A DNA stretch of 64,000 nt from Metopolophium dirhodum (Eukaryota > Arthropoda > Insecta > Hemiptera > Aphididae), in NCBI RefSeq assembly GCF_019925205.1, contig NC_083562.1, positions 22,940,001 through 23,004,000 of the forward strand, read 5' to 3'. The notes under the pieces are model-generated. The model was not told where the DNA came from and did not search any database. It saw nothing but the letters and a program-made list of their open reading frames with translations. The position numbers and the translations under genes are program-made. Below are positions 16,401-28,400 of this stretch, piece by piece (positions within the stretch are counted from its first letter, which is position 1; each line of letters starts with the position of its first letter).

Positions 16401-19400
16401 AAAGAAATTATCCTCTTCCCCCCCAACTGATGTATGTATCAGGACCTTCCGATATCACCCCGCATTATAATATACACATCGTGATATATTTATATTATAA
16501 TATATGGTGTTTTATCGAAATTCGTGTGCATGTGTGTGACGTGTTTGTCTTGACGTGTCCGTCCCGTAGACGCCTAAACGATTAGAAACACCTCTGCCAA
16601 AGAAAGTCTCTACACCGTCTAGACTCTAGACGCCTGGTGTGTACAAAATATGTTTCTGTAAACAATAAGCCTGCTATAACTATATAATATTATTTTAACT
16701 ATGTCACTGGTTGTCGGTGTTTAACTTAACAGCTGCGGAAGAGACGACCATATACAATAATATTACTTAAATAATAGTATAATATATCATTATAATATAT
16801 AGTGATGGAAAACGGACGAACAGACACCGTTTCGTATCACATATTATATTATTTATACACACGACACTACACACGACTATACGACTATCGCCATAATATA
16901 TGTGTGTAAAATAAATATGTGTAACGGTTGTTATGTACAAATTGAATGAATCGTATAGTAATTACGCGTCGAAAAGTGTATTCGGACACGAGAGCCGACC
17001 GGGTGTGATACTGCAGCAGACGGACACGCAGAAAATGCACGAAAACATCCGTTGGAATTTTGTGAAATTCTGGTCAACGCTGCGAAGTACCGCAGAATTA
17101 CGAATATATTACACCCGAACCGATAACACATTGTTTGTTTGCGCCGCTATAATAGGACTCGCCGGCAGGAATGAAAATCGATTCACTATTGCAAATATTT
17201 TACAGAGTAGACATCAATATAATAATAATAATAATATGTAGATGCAATCTGGTCGTTTTTCACGATCATTATTGTGATTATTTTTTTTTTTAAATCTCAA
17301 ATTCGTTTTGCTGCGAATATATAGAATGTCCTCATCCCATTCGTTCTTTCTTGAAATGATAAATCTGTAAATAAATCCAAAACGAGGACGTGTTAGGTAC
17401 CAGCTATAACTACAATGTAAGTAGTATTTTGAGTGACGTGTTGTGGTTTCCGAATGAACTGCAGCACAACTGAGAGGTATATGATTGCCGACGACCTTCT
17501 GAGAATTGTAAATCTCCCTCTCGGCGGCGCGCGGTGGCGGAAGTTGCCGTCAGACCTTATACTTGACACACTCGAGGGTGTGTTCCAACGCCCGCCACAC
17601 CCTTCGTAATAATTATGTCAACGTCATTGATAAAGCGCGGCGCATATAGTTGTTATTATTCGCACCCTATTCTGGTTTTAAAACTCATTTCGACGAGAAC
17701 AACATCATCCAAATCTCACATGGGATCGCGATATTCGAAAATTGGATTTGCTTTTCATGTAGACGACCGCGGTATCTAGAAGATGCATGCGAACGTTCGG
17801 AAAAGAATATTTCGATTAAGACATTCGGTAGAGTGCACTGATGATTTTAAAACTATTTCAAACGCGGTCTTTGAACAATTCCACTGTTCCGGCCTTTGTC
17901 GATTATTATTCATTTCTGAGAAGCAAAAGTGCCTCATGCCGTGGCAAACAAAATATAAATGGCTATAATATTGTTAGCTGTTCGTAAGATTGATCTAACC
18001 GACGAGTAACAATAATGTACTGTTATTTAAATACACACATTGTCGAAGTCGACATTTGGAGGTGATATTCTCAACGTTATAGGTATTATATAGGTACAAA
18101 TAATATATCTTTTAAAACATATATATTTTACGATAGCATGATACCTAATATGCGCGACTTTTCTCTGGCAAATGTATATAATATTATGTATTTTACATAG
18201 GTTTAGGTAGGTCATACTATCGATTTTTAGCACGCGTGTGTTGTCGCAGCTGTATAGGTATACTTTAGACATCGGAGGGGAAACGGTAACATAAAATAAT
18301 GTATGCTTTGTTCTGTGACGAATATACGGAATGATTTGAAGTAGCGACCCGATTAAAAACCGCGAAAATTCATTTATAAGAGCCATAGGGCTTTTAGCGG
18401 CGATGATGTTTCACGATGATTCGACACGTGTCAATCAATATGCTTCACGGAAACGACTTGCGAGTTTATTATGATGTCATTATGTATATACCGTCGCCCG
18501 TCGGACTGCGTTCCGTTAAAATCTTGGCAAAACTACATAATATATATATCATAATGACATAATAATATAACATTAATTGCTCTTGTATATTAAGTTAAAT
18601 ACCTATACGATTGTAGGGGACTGGGGAATGCAATCTCCCGTTAACCTGAAAAAAAAGTAATTTATAGTATTCCATAAATATTAAATTGTAATTTGATTTA
18701 ATAATATAGTATTATAATGTTAATAAATGTGTACGAGTGGTACGTTAATGATGCAGGCGATGGAAGTATAATATTTTATCATTATACCGTTTTAAAACTA
18801 ATCAAATTGTTTTTTTTTTTTGTTTTTAATAAATACGTGCGTGTACTCATGCTGGGTGTCGGTGATGTATAATATATAATATCCAGTATTCCAGTAACAA
18901 ACCTTATAGCCGATCAAAAGTATAATTGGAAGGGTTTGGGTTGAGGTAATGTTTCGGATTGTATTACGTAAGATGGATATACCTTTATGTAGAACCTTTA
19001 TCGAATCCAATTCTGTAATAATATACATCTTATGCAATGATATAAAATATATGTCATGTTATATTATTATGTGTAACAACATCGACGCGAAATCATGGCA
19101 AGGAATATTTCGTTTTTTATTTTATGCTGCACCACGTAAGTACCGCCCAGAGATGATTTAAATCTGATGGACCCGGCGTTTGCGGTTTTCGTTATAATAT
19201 TATATATTATTATTACAATGTGATTAATACGGTCATGTGCATAAATATTATTTATTAATATGTCTATGTATTAGATATTATTATTGGCGCACTGCGGGAA
19301 ATCAATGCAAAACCGCCTATCGTCTCGGTATACCATATACGTATCTATTTACCTGTAATAAAGCAATAGTAACAACATTGTTGTGTATTATTTTAGTGAC

Positions 19401-21685
19401 AACGGTTATAGACTTCAACAATGGTTGATTATTCAATACGACGATAAGTGTTCATGTAAAGATAATAATATTATACTTTATATAATATATTATACGCGTG
19501 CAGGAGGTAGGGTTGTGCTGCACTTCAAAATTAATTGTACGTCGCGCATTGTACGCGGTTTTGATTTAAATAATTCAAATACTTTGATAGCTCGTCGTGT
19601 AAGTCCCCCGGGCTACAGTTTAGAACCGATTGAGCCTCGCCACGATATACGGATAATACGTATAGTGATGTAGGTACGTCGATCTTCGAAAGTCCCCCGA
19701 CGAAGGCAAATAATATATGAATATCGGAATAATACAATACGATTAGTTAATATTGGATACGATATCAGACGACTTGCACGAATTCGCGGATTTAACGATA
19801 TGTACGTTGGGTTAAAATATTGTCGGCGAGGTGAAGTAATAAATAACCCGCTAACGACGGATTCCAGGCCATATTATTATTACCTGCAGTCATATATCAT
19901 TGACGGAATGTGCGGTTTGTGACTATATACATGTATTTGATTTCAAAGTTGAGCTTGCTGTACGACATTATACAAAATAATATTATCGTTTAAAACGGTA
20001 CAATTACAATTACAACTAACATTATTATGTACTGTTATTTAAAAAAAAAATATATATATTATTCAATAATCAAAAAATCCTGACAGTGCATTCATATGAA
20101 CATAAGTCACGCAAATAAGTAAAATTGTCTGTCGCGTAAAATTTAGTAAAAGTGGTGAGCCGTTTAATAAAACACCCACGAAAAATGTCATTACAAGTTA
20201 CCCACTGCCTGCAACTATTACATGTTATTATTATGTTATATTATTACTTATTAGATATTGTATTTCACAAGTTTTGTGCGTCGTTTTAAAACTAGCTATA
20301 CTCTAATGTCATGTCGTGTGCTATGTAACGCGTAACTTGGTATCCATCCACGGCCGAGTACAAGTAGGTAATGCGTTACATAACGTACATCATCGTTACA
20401 TCACTCGCGAATTTCAGCAGGATTATCAACCAAGTCTGCAGGTAATATTTTATTGTGTTGCCGTATTGACACCAATCGTCTACTTTTAATCCGTTTCAAA
20501 GGTCAGCGCAGTTAAAAAAACTAAAAAACCTACCCCAAATAAATTGAATGTCATGCTATAATGTCGATCACTGCTATTTGAAGGGAGTGGCGATGACAAC
20601 AATTATTGCGGTTACTGGTTAGTGAATTTATAAAATAATATCTTAACTAACTTATACCTTTAGCCTATAGGTTGGTAGGTACCATAATAATACAGCTCAC
20701 TGAGCTTCCGATTTTATACATAATATAATATCCACTCTTTTAAACATGCCTACAATTATCATCATACCATTTCCTATATATAGGACATTTCAAAGTAAAA
20801 TGATGTTCAAGTGGTCTATAGACCACCGCGGCAGGTTTAAAAATATCAGGTTTTCTCATAGAATTTAAGACAAACACCGTTATTACGATCGGAGATAATA
20901 TAATGTATATTATGGTACTGGTTTACAAAAAAAAAAAATAAGAATTTATTACAGATACCAGCCGGTTCTTCTGGGCAAAATTGATTTAATCAGCGTGTTT
21001 GGACCGTTTAGACGAATCTTTTCAAAGATAGGTAAAAGTAGATCCAGTTAATGAACTATGAAAACACTCAAGAGACTGGGCTATGGGAAAAATATGTATT
21101 TATGTAACATATTACAAGTATTTTTTGAAAACGATCTGGTGAATTGTCGAGTCGAAATTGTCCCATGGGCCATGACCTCGGATAAAAACTCAATCAACTA
21201 CCGCTGAATTTTCAATGAAACTGTTAGAGCGCTTTTGACCAGTATAAATAGTAATTTATTATTATGCCATTCACAGTAAAAAATATAATTTCTGTTTAGG
21301 CATCATGGCTAACCTAACCGGCAACGTTCTGTCGTTCTTCCGTATAAACGCGTATTTTTATCGACGTTTCCTTTAACGTTATCTCAATACATGCAGTATT
21401 GTTTTTGTTTTTGCATTTACATTGTACATCGTCTTATCGGTGTTCATTATAATATGACTATGTATATTTTTGCAGGCAGGAAACATAATACTATTATATA
21501 TTTGTACTTGTTATCGTTAAGAATTGAGGTTCTAATATTATTATTTTCCAATATCACGGTAATCATACGCTATAAATTATAATTCATGGCATCATTTTTT
21601 TATTTTATTATTAATAAGGTTTTCCTGACATCTATAGAACTATAACACTGTAACAGTAATTATAAAACATACAATTTTCCGTTGC
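4492..21685. other. Intergenic DNA, no gene supported
   Basis: All ORFs are short, often low-complexity and without recognisable domains. Contents include (AT)n runs at 5582-5612 and 7143-7160, many TAGGTA-type words, and GC-richer patches near 8200-8350 and 17455-17640 that do not read as exons. A 16-bp perfect palindrome (GTGGTCTATAGACCAC) lies at 20811-20826. Confidence 0.55.
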
Positions 21686-21689
21686 AAAT

Positions 21690-23097
21690 CATTTGCGCCC
21701 ATCACACCTTTTTTTATAACCCACTTGCGCCCGAAATATTTTTAATGAAAATGTGTTAAACCCGTGCGATGTTGCCAAACTGTATTCTGGAATACAAGAA
21801 ATACTACTTATTACCTTATAAAGTTAAAACTACTGTACATATTATTTTTCCCGTTTTAACTATTTTTTCTGATAAAAATAGTATTAGAAAATCTATATAC
21901 CGTGAACGACGAAAAGTGCTGCCCCCTATTCCTAAATCACTTGATGAGGTAATCGCACAAATTTCCGATTTACAAGTTTTGACATATAAAAACGAGCAAT
22001 TTAAATTTTTGATAGTGAAAACAATATTATATTGATAACGTGCAAATCGAATTTAAACTTTTTATGCAATTATAATACACACATATTTGGTGATGATACA
22101 TTTACATATAGACCTTCTTATTTTTATCAAATGTATGGTATACATGGTTACAAAAATGGATTTTATATACCTTTAATTATTGCTTTTTTCCCCTCAATAT
22201 CATTTGATTGCTACCTAGCAATGTGGAATTTTATATGTGAATTATGTATGAAGGAAATTCAACAACCGTTTAATCCAATATCAATGCATCTAGATTTTGA
22301 AATTGCTGCTCACCAAGCTTTCAGAAACGTATTTAACAATAGTACCATAAAGGCATGTAGATTTCACTTGGGTCAGTCTTGGTATCGGAAGATAAATTCT
22401 ATTACAGATCTGAAAAAGTTTTATAATGATCAGTCTTCCGATATAGCCAAATGGTTAACAATGTTCTTTGGATTACCATTTTTACCGTCGAATGAAGTCG
22501 AAGCTGCTTTTTTCGATATTCAAAATTTAACACCCGATTTTAATTTATCATGCTTATCAGAATTTTGGACTATATATTGTATAATTATATTATTATTGGG
22601 TGTAAATTTCCACCATCAATAGGGCTGAACCTCCTTCTGAAGCTACACGGACAACAAATTGTGCCGAGTCCACAAACATTTTAATGCACAATATTATTCA
22701 CCTCATCCTCCAATTACTAATGTTATCGAAAATTTAAAACTAATTCAAGTGGAAACTTATTTGAAAATAAAGGAAGTTAATAAAGGCACAGTGAAACCTA
22801 AACGAAATGAGGAAAAGGAACGTATAGAATATGCATGTACAACTTCGACAGAATATGAAATAAAAAAAAAACCAAAGTACAATATTTAAAAAAAATTGCT
22901 TATAAATTTGGAGGGATTGACTTATCATAAAAATATTTTTTATATACTTTTTTTTTTATTATATTTCACCTAATATATCAACCTAACCTATCACAACGGC
23001 AACATAGCATACGAAATGGGCGCATATGGGCTATAAATCAGCAGGTAGTACCTTATCTTTCGGGCGCATCTGTCTATATCCCTCGGGGTGCAAATAG
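21690..23097 (+). mobile_element. Decayed Mutator-like (MULE) DNA transposon
   Basis: The transposase remnant at 21769-22889 is bracketed by inverted motifs. TGCGCCC occurs at 21694-21700 and 21726-21732 on the left, and its complement GGGCGCA at 23018-23024 and 23062-23068 on the right. A longer related pair, TTATARCCCAnnTGCGCCC, is seen at 21714-21732 and, inverted, at 23018-23036. A GGGTGCAAA at about 23086-23094 may mirror the TTTGCGCCC at the left edge. Exact ends and target duplication were not resolved. Confidence 0.55.
21769..22889 (+). pseudogene. MULE-type transposase, frameshifted
   Basis: MULE transposases cut and paste Mutator-like elements with a DDE nuclease. Block 1 (21769-22020) is the region N-terminal to the nuclease. 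After a frame change near 22020-22035, block 2 (to 22619) carries the MULE core: GDDTF (first Asp), FYQMYGIHG, LDFEIAAHQAF (second Asp), CRFHLGQSW, and FFGLPFLP..EVEAAF (candidate Glu). Further frame changes near 22590-22620 and 22670 separate TRTTNCAES and HFNAQYYSPHPP, which together match the family's C-terminal 'RTNN.AESWH..FN' region. At least three disruptions make it non-functional. The N-terminal FLYWCH-type finger often found in such proteins was not seen. Confidence 0.75.
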
Positions 23098-25405
23098 GCT
23101 GTAGCCCAATTTTCAAATTAATATAATTAAAAATTATTAATTAGCTTTAATTTAAGAAGAAAAAAAACGAGTTATTTGTATGTTATAAAAGTTCTTTTAT
23201 TGAAAAGATCAATGTAATTATTTTTTTCTATTAATAACTCAAGTTTAAACAGTCTGTTTTAGTAAATAAAGTATACAGACATACACGCTAGTGCACAAGT
23301 CTACTTTTCGTTTGCATTTGTATTAAAAATTGTTTATACTTGGTGACTAATCGTACTGATAACTGGTAAGAACGGAAATAGTATCCCTCTGACCTTATTT
23401 ACACAAACATTATTTGACGTAGACGGTTAACTTATGATACTTCGTTTGGAAACAGTAAAAAAAAAATCGATTGTAATTTTAAAGATTTAAACTTATAACC
23501 ATTGAAAAGATACTATACTATTTTAGAATAATATCACCTATGATCTCGTTTAAATGTAATATTAAAATATTGGCGGCTAATATATAGGTATTAGCTATAA
23601 GCTACAACTATTTTATCATAACGTTATACGTAAAATATTCCAAGATTTAAAAAGTGTCTTGTGCAGAGATAGCCAATATACCTGAATAGATTTGATTTGT
23701 CTACATGAGATTGATTTTGCAAATTTTTAAATTAAGTGTTGGTTGATATAGAACATAACCTAATTGATCTAGGTTATGAGGAATCTTGATTAAGATTTGA
23801 TAGTTATTTAACAATGTGAACAAATCGACTTTGATAAACTTCGTGAAAGTTTATATTTATTTTCAGAAATTATCACGTATCACTAGGCCAACCGAGACGA
23901 TTGAAAAAAATTAGTTATTATGGGTTTTTGTAAAAAAACCTGGTCAGTATGTTCAATAGACTTAAACAATTTAAGAAAAGATTTTTAACAAGCATACTTA
24001 ATACAAGACACACGCCGTTGATAAACTATAAAAGTAATACTTTAATTTCATACAAAAAAGAGTTAAATATAATTTAGATTACTTTTTATTAATTATGTTT
24101 AAATATGAAATACAAACGGCATAATTTTGATATTGTTATACTGATTAGTTATTACCTAGTTACATATTAATGGTTAAGTATTTCAACGATTTTAGCATAC
24201 TTGAATCTAGGACCTAGGACCAATTAATTAATTTTAAACTTACCACTAACATATTATAATATAAGTGTGTACGTGTAAGTGTATGGGTGTATTTGTTTAA
24301 AAGATTTATAATTAAAAATATAAACATGTTTTTACTGTTTTTAATCAGTGTATAATTATAAAAGGAATGCTATTGTGCAACCAATTTTCAAAAAGGTCAA
24401 CCCACTGTAATAATGTTTATTGTTTAGTATGACTTGGCCATTTAAAAAAAATTACCATAGTATGATATAAATACGACGACATTCGATGGTGAACCACCAA
24501 TATTCATATGATGCTCAAATGACAAAATTAACGTTGGCTGGAGAGAAACTGCAAACTGCATAAAAATAATAATTATGAAAACAACTATTTATCAAAATAT
24601 TTTAATTTAATGGAAAATCCTTAAGACTATAGTTTTTATTCATTTTTAAATATAATTCATAAATTTTTGTCATAAGTCTTACACAATAAATTTAAATAAA
24701 AATTTTAAGATACAATAAAAAAATTTTGTATTTACATTTTAAGGCATATTAATATCAACAACAAAATAAGACTTAAATTGAAAGTATGTGAATAATTTAT
24801 GTACAATGGGTTCGACAAATAGAAAAAAAATGCAAAATCTTCTATTGACTTTTTTTTTTGTTTTAATACCCTGTGTGTGAATTTGTTAAACTATCTACAT
24901 TGATGAATTTATCCTGACATTAAAGTACCGCCATAAAAATAAATAATTGAACAGTAAGAAAAAAAAATTAAAACAAAAACACACAAATTTCCAGTCTTCA
25001 CAGCACACTTGCATGATGCATGTCAAAAAGTCATCAATGTTAAAACTTAAAACATTGATTCTATTCGATACACGTGTGTGCAAATGTGATTTTAGAATAC
25101 ATAAAAATACTTATAATATAATATATAATACGTATTGGCTATGAACTCTCCATACAAAAATGATGTCATGGTCAATTTGGGCAAAATTTATCGTAAACAA
25201 CAATAGTTTTAGTAATAATAATAGTTAATAATAATAATTATATCGATAATTATAGCAATAATAATAATAAAAATAATAATAATAATGATAATGAACGAGA
25301 AATAAGTCATTAAAAAACGTTCGAATACTCGTCGATGGGTGCATAATTTCTGAGAACCCGGATGCACTCTGGTATAATAATATTACAGTTTCACAACATC
25401 AACAA
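23098..25405. other. AT-rich DNA downstream of the M13 gene; includes its 3' UTR
   Basis: No coding signal. The 3' UTR of the minus-strand gene must begin at 25405 and run leftward, but I could not pick one polyadenylation site: candidate AATAAA/ATTAAA complements occur near 24636 and 24858. An interrupted AAT-rich tract lies at about 25214-25300. Confidence 0.5.
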
Positions 25406-25496
25406 TCAGTAGATGTATTCGCATGTCTTCGTTGGTCTCCCCATGCAATTGAACGCACTTTTGAACGATTCTGAATGTTCAGATATCGTTTTTAAT
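25406..25496 (-). CDS. Exon 14: C-terminus and stop
   Basis: Residues 770-799 and a TGA stop at 25408-25406. SFKSAFNC (C787) and C795 match the family ending 'EFxxAFxC...C.VW', but the nearly invariant terminal Val-Trp is replaced: the protein ends C-E-Y-I-Y. Acceptor TTTACAG. Confidence 0.92.
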
Positions 25497-28400
25497 CTGT
25501 AAAAAAAGTAACACAAACATAAAAAATAATTTGATTGTTAATTTATTAATAAACGGAAAAAAAGCCAACGCGCAACTCTGAACGCCTTACATAATGCCAT
25601 CTCACATACACAATATGTTGCCTATATGAAACGCCGTGTATTTCTCTTATTCTGTGACGTCCAACGCACAACATTTATAAATACATAATAACACTATTAT
25701 ACTTACAAAAGAGATTCATCAGACATCAAGTTGTACATGGTGTCCAAATCTTGTTGTTGTGGAGATTTGATTGTGCACAGAGACTGTAACGAAAAATCCA
25801 TGAATATTGTTATTATAAAATTGGCATATTGTATAATAATATTATCATGTGAAAAGTATACAGACATTATATAAAAGCCACTCCTTATAATTTAAAACTT
25901 GGATGTAAAGTATCATACTCAGAGTACGGTTATTGTGAGAACTAATGACATGTCACCAACTAATTTTAATTTAATTTAATTTAATTTAACAGGTCATTAA
26001 TAGACTTAATAGATCATTGAATATACACTCTTGCAGAAGCGCGTTGAGATTAACTAGGGATTAATATTTAAGAATATTTCAAAAATCTAATTGTTTGTTG
26101 TCTGAATAGATTTCACGCCATTATTGTAATGCTAATATCCTTACTTGTGCGTATCCTATGAAGAACAGCGCGTCGTATTCATAGGACTCCATGGCCGGTT
26201 GATGGTAATGTGGTTCAGTTTGCGTTTTTTTCGTTAAGCTCTGTAAAAACAAGACATTAAATAATATTATTATCATCGCGGTTTTAAACTAAGTTTAAAA
26301 TAATTAATTTATGTTGGTTCACGAAATATACCTCGCTAAGCATTACCATTTTTCAAAAGGCGATAATGGTGAGGGAAACAGTTGTACTTAATACTTATAC
26401 TATTACAATAAATAATAGAAAATTATTTTAAGACCTAAAATGTATGGTTTATACTTTATAGTGATGATCGAATATTAACGCTGAAGAGAGATAAGGTTAA
26501 AAATCCAATAGTTTATATAAATACGTCTACGAGCAATTTTATGATCGCTGTATAGATATCTAAGAAATTTCGTACAAAATAAATAACAAAAAAAAATATA
26601 CAACATTATATCGTCACACGTATACAAAGGCACTAAACTACTTTAATGTCGATTTACGATCAATAGATTCGTGAAGGCCAATCTCTCATAGGCAAGTAAC
26701 GTCAATGGACTATGGACGGTTTACGATTATGAGTTATGATAATATAAGTCGCTGTGACATAAATAATAAATATCACTATCACACATCACTATTATCTGAT
26801 AAACATACCTGCAGGGCAAACCGAACACTCGATACTGATAACATTGCTGTCAGCACTGTGTTGTTAACGAAATCCACCTGTTGGTCCTTTAGGAATTGAC
26901 CGAAGCAAGAGCGGGCCTCAATGGTGGCGCCGATACTTCGGTTGACGGCCGCCGAGTGGGCTTGCAACAATACTCCGTCTGTGCCGTGAGCCACTCCCGG
27001 TGGATACACGCTGGACAGAATGGCTGAGCTGATTTCTACACCCAAACCTCCATACAACAAAGCCCTGTGAAATAGAAGAGGCGTTAGTCCCAAGATGGAT
27101 TTACAATCAATTTTAAATTAATATACAGTTTTATGAACACACACATATATTTTATATTTTTTTGGACTTACTCAGGATAACCAGTCTCGAAATAAGGCGG
27201 GGATAGCAACGACAGAGGAACGATTACTTTGTTATTGGCTACGTTGTATGTGACTTTTGGATCTTCAGATACCAAGTCATCCAACCACCTGCGACAAATA
27301 GAATGACGGAACGTTAAAAAATACTCTGATAATATATACAAAATAATATTATAAGCATAATGTCACCAATATTTTCTGTTGAATGGTCGTAAAACAAAAA
27401 CTTGTTAACAATATAATATCTAATTTTTTATACATTTTATGCTAAAACGCTTATTCAATTTACTATTAAAAATATTTATGAATTAGGTACCTATACTAAA
27501 ATAATATGTTCAAATGATTAGAATTAGTACAACGTTACTTGATGATAAATGATCGTTTTTTAAAAATGTACCTATCTATTAAATTAAAATACATTACCAA
27601 TATCAACATGTATGTAACATTTTAACAATAATTAATAATACCCTATAGCCGGGCAAAGTTCTCTTAGTGAGGCTCATTATTTCTCGGTAAAAAACAAACG
27701 TAATGGCATGAACAGTATAACCATTTTGATATTATTATATAAAACTTACCCATATTCTTCTTTCTTGGATTTAAGTTTGATCTGTGAATAATCTTTAATG
27801 AATGATACGGCGTAATTTACGTTTTGGAAAAAGTCAAGCTTTTGAATTGGCAATTGGCTGTAGAATTGATTTACGTAATTCTCTTGGAGCATATTTTCTG
27901 GTAATCCGATTTGTACTGTCAATGAGTTCAACTAAAACGGAAATGGGTAAACAATAAGCTTACTAACCAATCTGAATAATTTTAAAGGTATAAACTATTA
28001 CCTTGTTGAATACGTGATCACTCAACTCGGGTCCTAAGTCTTGGTTTTTTTTTACGTTTGATATAATCGACTCTTTAATGTTCTCAAAAACGTCTTTCAC
28101 TACTGCTACAACGTCAGCCTTTTTTTCGATGTGCGGTTCCAGCGTAGCGGTTATACCGAATCCCATAAATTTTTGCAACAGAGAAACGCAAATCTCCCAT
28201 CTAGGTGGCAAATCTTTCTCGCCCGTAAGCTCAGCTGTGTAAATTTTGACAATTTCCCTAAACTTGACAGACAAATATGGGACATAAGCTTCAGCCATTT
28301 TCCACATGAAATAGTCGTTTAGTCCACTGTTTGAAAAACACAATTACAGTATTTTGTTAGAAACGAAGTTATAGGAATGCACGATGTCGAAAAACTAACC

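Noticed and set aside
22740..22928. Minus-strand ORF of 62 codons
   Set aside because: Shadow of the A-rich C-terminal part of the MULE transposase remnant, giving a Phe-rich nonsense peptide.
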